This document shows, one piece after another, positions 62,556 through 64,000 of a stretch of DNA of 64,000 bases (its first letter is position 1; every line of letters begins with the position of its first letter). A model generated the notes under the pieces. The model was not told the DNA's origin and searched no databases. It was given only the letters and a program-made list of their open reading frames with translations. The stretch covers positions 2,860,001 through 2,924,000 of the forward strand of contig NZ_JASGBI010000001.1 of assembly GCF_030053425.1 (NCBI RefSeq), read 5' to 3'. The stretch is from Lysobacter stagni. GTDB lineage: Bacteria > Pseudomonadota > Gammaproteobacteria > Xanthomonadales > Xanthomonadaceae. Position numbers and translations under genes: made by a program.

Positions 62556-64000
62556 GTGACCGTCACTCGAACAGTTGCGTCGTGCCTGACGGCAGCCTGC
62601 CTGTGCGCCGTCACGCCATCGCACGCGCGCGATCCGGCCGAGACCGCGCGGCAACTGACGCAGGAAGGCCGCGTCGCGCTGCACTCGGGCGACCGTTTCC
62701 TGGCACTTCGGAAATTCGCGATGGCACACGAGCTGCAGCCGGCGGATCCGGACATCCAGCGCGCCATGGCCGATGTACTGATGGAAATGGGGGCGCCGCA
62801 GGGCGCGGCACGGCTCCTGCCGTCATCAGGTTTGGGCGTTCCTGCCCGCCAGGCCGCCGAGCAGGTGCGTTGGGCGACGCAGGTGAACGACCCCGACCCC
62901 GCGCGCCATTTCGACGCGACCGATGCCGCCATCGCCCGCCTGCAATCCCTCATCGTGCAGGCGCGCGCGTTGCAGCCACCGGACCCGGGGCTGGTGCGCA
63001 GACTGCAAGGCGACATGGTGGTTGCGCTGCGCGATCGCGAGCGGTGGAACGACACCGTGATGCTCGCCGACGAGTTGCAGCAGACGGCCCCGTTGCCTTC
63101 GTACGTGCGCCAGGCACAGGCCGACGCCCTGCTCGCACTGCGACGTCCCCAGGAGGCGCTGGTCGCATACGAGGAGGTCCTCGCAACGGACCCTGCTTCC
63201 CGCGACGCGCGCGTGGGCCTGTTCTATGCACAGGTCGAGAGCGAGGACTTCGCCTCGGCCTTCGCCACTGCCGACACACTCGCCGCGCAGGGCGCACCCC
63301 AGCGCCGCATCGGCGTCTCCGTCGTGGCGCAACCCGATTCCGATTGGCTCGATGCGCAGGTGCTGCGTGCGCAGGCGCGCCGTTACGGGGACATGCCGAC
63401 GCAGGCGTGGAACATGCTGCACCCGCTCGCCGATGCGGCACCGGCCGCGGCGTACCTGCGCGTCGAACAGGGCGAAATCGCGGCCGCACGCGGCTGGCCA
63501 CGCCTGGCACACGAGGAGGCTCTTATCGCATGGAGCCTGGCGCCATCCGCACCCGGCATCCAGCTGGAACTCGCGCAGGCGGAATGGCGGCGGCGCTATT
63601 GGGACAGCGCGGACCGACGCGTTCGCGAAGCAGCCGTTCTGCGGCCGGATAATCCACGTGTACAGAGCATGCTGGCCGATATCGAAGCGCACCACGACGC
63701 ACAGTCGCTAGTGTCGTTCGAACCACGCCAGGCCGATGGCGGCGGACGTAACGCGCCCGGTGATGGCATGCGGGGGACGGTGCGAATCTACTCTCCGCCG
63801 CTTGCCGAGCGATGGCGCCTGCTGGCCGCCGCCGAACGGGAGGTCGATCGACCCGAAGGCGAGAAGTTGACTCGCGACCGTTACGGCGCTGGCATCGAAG
63901 GACGTTGGCCGGACGTGACCTTCGAACTGGTGGGATGGGACAACCGCGGCCTGCTGGACCACGGCGGTGCCGATGCCAGCCTGCAATGGCAACCGGACGA
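62556..64000 (+). CDS. pgaA: PNAG export porin PgaA, N-terminal part (runs off the window)
   Basis: This frame is open from the GTG at 62556 to the window edge (481 codons). The start encodes VTVTRTVASCLTAACLCAV, a signal peptide ending SHA before RDPAETARQLTQEGR. Residues 25-400 are a series of TPR-like helix pairs (RVALHSGDRFLALRKFAMAH, ALVAYEEVLATDPASRDARV). From about 405 the beta-barrel opening appears: GMRGTVRIYSPPLAERWRLL, REVDRPEGEKLTRDRYGAGI and TFELVGWDNRG. TPR repeats followed by a barrel with a RPEG...RYG(A/L)G motif is the layout of PgaA/HmsH, the outer-membrane exporter of poly-beta-1,6-N-acetylglucosamine. pgaBCD would be expected past 64000. Confidence 0.8.
   Translation, partial: MTVTRTVASCLTAACLCAVTPSHARDPAETARQLTQEGRVALHSGDRFLALRKFAMAHELQPADPDIQRAMADVLMEMGAPQGAARLLPSSGLGVPARQAAEQVRWATQVNDPDPARHFDATDAAIARLQSLIVQARALQPPDPGLVRRLQGDMVVALRDRERWNDTVMLADELQQTAPLPSYVRQAQADALLALRRPQEALVAYEEVLATDPASRDARVGLFYAQVESEDFASAFATADTLAAQGAPQRRIGVSVVAQPDSDWLDAQVLRAQARRYGDMPTQAWNMLHPLADAAPAAAYLRVEQGEIAAARGWPRLAHEEALIAWSLAPSAPGIQLELAQAEWRRRYWDSADRRVREAAVLRPDNPRVQSMLADIEAHHDAQSLVSFEPRQADGGGRNAPGDGMRGTVRIYSPPLAERWRLLAAAEREVDRPEGEKLTRDRYGAGIEGRWPDVTFELVGWDNRGLLDHGGADASLQWQPD

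Noticed and set aside
62429-63695. Open frames of 407 codons (plus) and 289 codons (minus) at the right edge
   Set aside because: The third plus-strand frame encodes the signal peptide, TPR repeats and barrel start of PgaA and is open to the window edge.
1-64000. CRISPR arrays, tRNA or rRNA genes, insertion sequences
   Set aside because: No regularly spaced repeats, cloverleaf, rRNA core string or transposase motif was seen on reading both strands.

Overview
The window is GC-rich chromosomal DNA that looks like a Lysobacter-type member of the Xanthomonadaceae. I infer this from an Ax21-family outer-membrane protein, a FimT-PilV-PilW-PilX-PilY1-PilE minor-pilin cluster, an HD-GYP/hybrid-kinase pair of the kind common in xanthomonads, and many short inverted repeats of a TGTCCGCT/AGCGGACA type. 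No rRNA, tRNA, CRISPR array, transposase or complete prophage was recognised.

Layout. Bases 1-8.1 kb are gene-poor: a decayed PQQ-type sugar dehydrogenase, YokE-like PH/SHOCT proteins, small orphan genes, a peptidoglycan-binding protein, a ferredoxin and a 46-residue membrane protein behind a perfect FNR-type box. Bases 8.1-19.3 kb form a surface module: a LuxR-type response regulator and a very large BvgS/EvgS-type hybrid kinase, followed by a chaperone-usher operon (major pilin, chaperone, usher, second chaperone, tip adhesin-like subunit). Bases 19.5-26.9 kb hold a TonB-dependent receptor and scattered small genes, one of them frameshifted. Bases 26.9-33.3 kb carry the type IV pilus minor-pilin operon on the minus strand. 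Divergent from it, at 34.1-35.2 kb, is a second copy of the tip adhesin, broken at a seven-G tract.

Bases 35.4-38.9 kb are another gene-poor stretch with paralogous small genes and most of the inverted repeats. Bases 39.0-48.5 kb are a minus-strand six-gene run: a 226-residue soluble protein, a 203-residue membrane protein, two very large proteins without signal peptides (1038 and 887 residues), a secreted glycine-rich beta-helix-like protein and an N-acetylmuramidase. I recognise only the last. This is the best candidate for an undescribed system. Bases 48.9-57.1 kb are ordinary housekeeping and envelope genes (alpha/beta hydrolases, DUF72, DUF4136, YCII, alcohol dehydrogenase, a lipoprotein, Ax21). 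Bases 57.1-62.4 kb encode a hybrid sensor kinase and an HD-GYP response regulator, divergent from a pgaA-like gene that runs off the right edge.

Working together: the window is dominated by surface and biofilm functions (chaperone-usher fimbriae, type IV pili, PNAG export, Ax21) and by the two-component and cyclic-di-GMP systems that probably control them. Short paralogous gene families and pseudogenes fill the low-density gaps.
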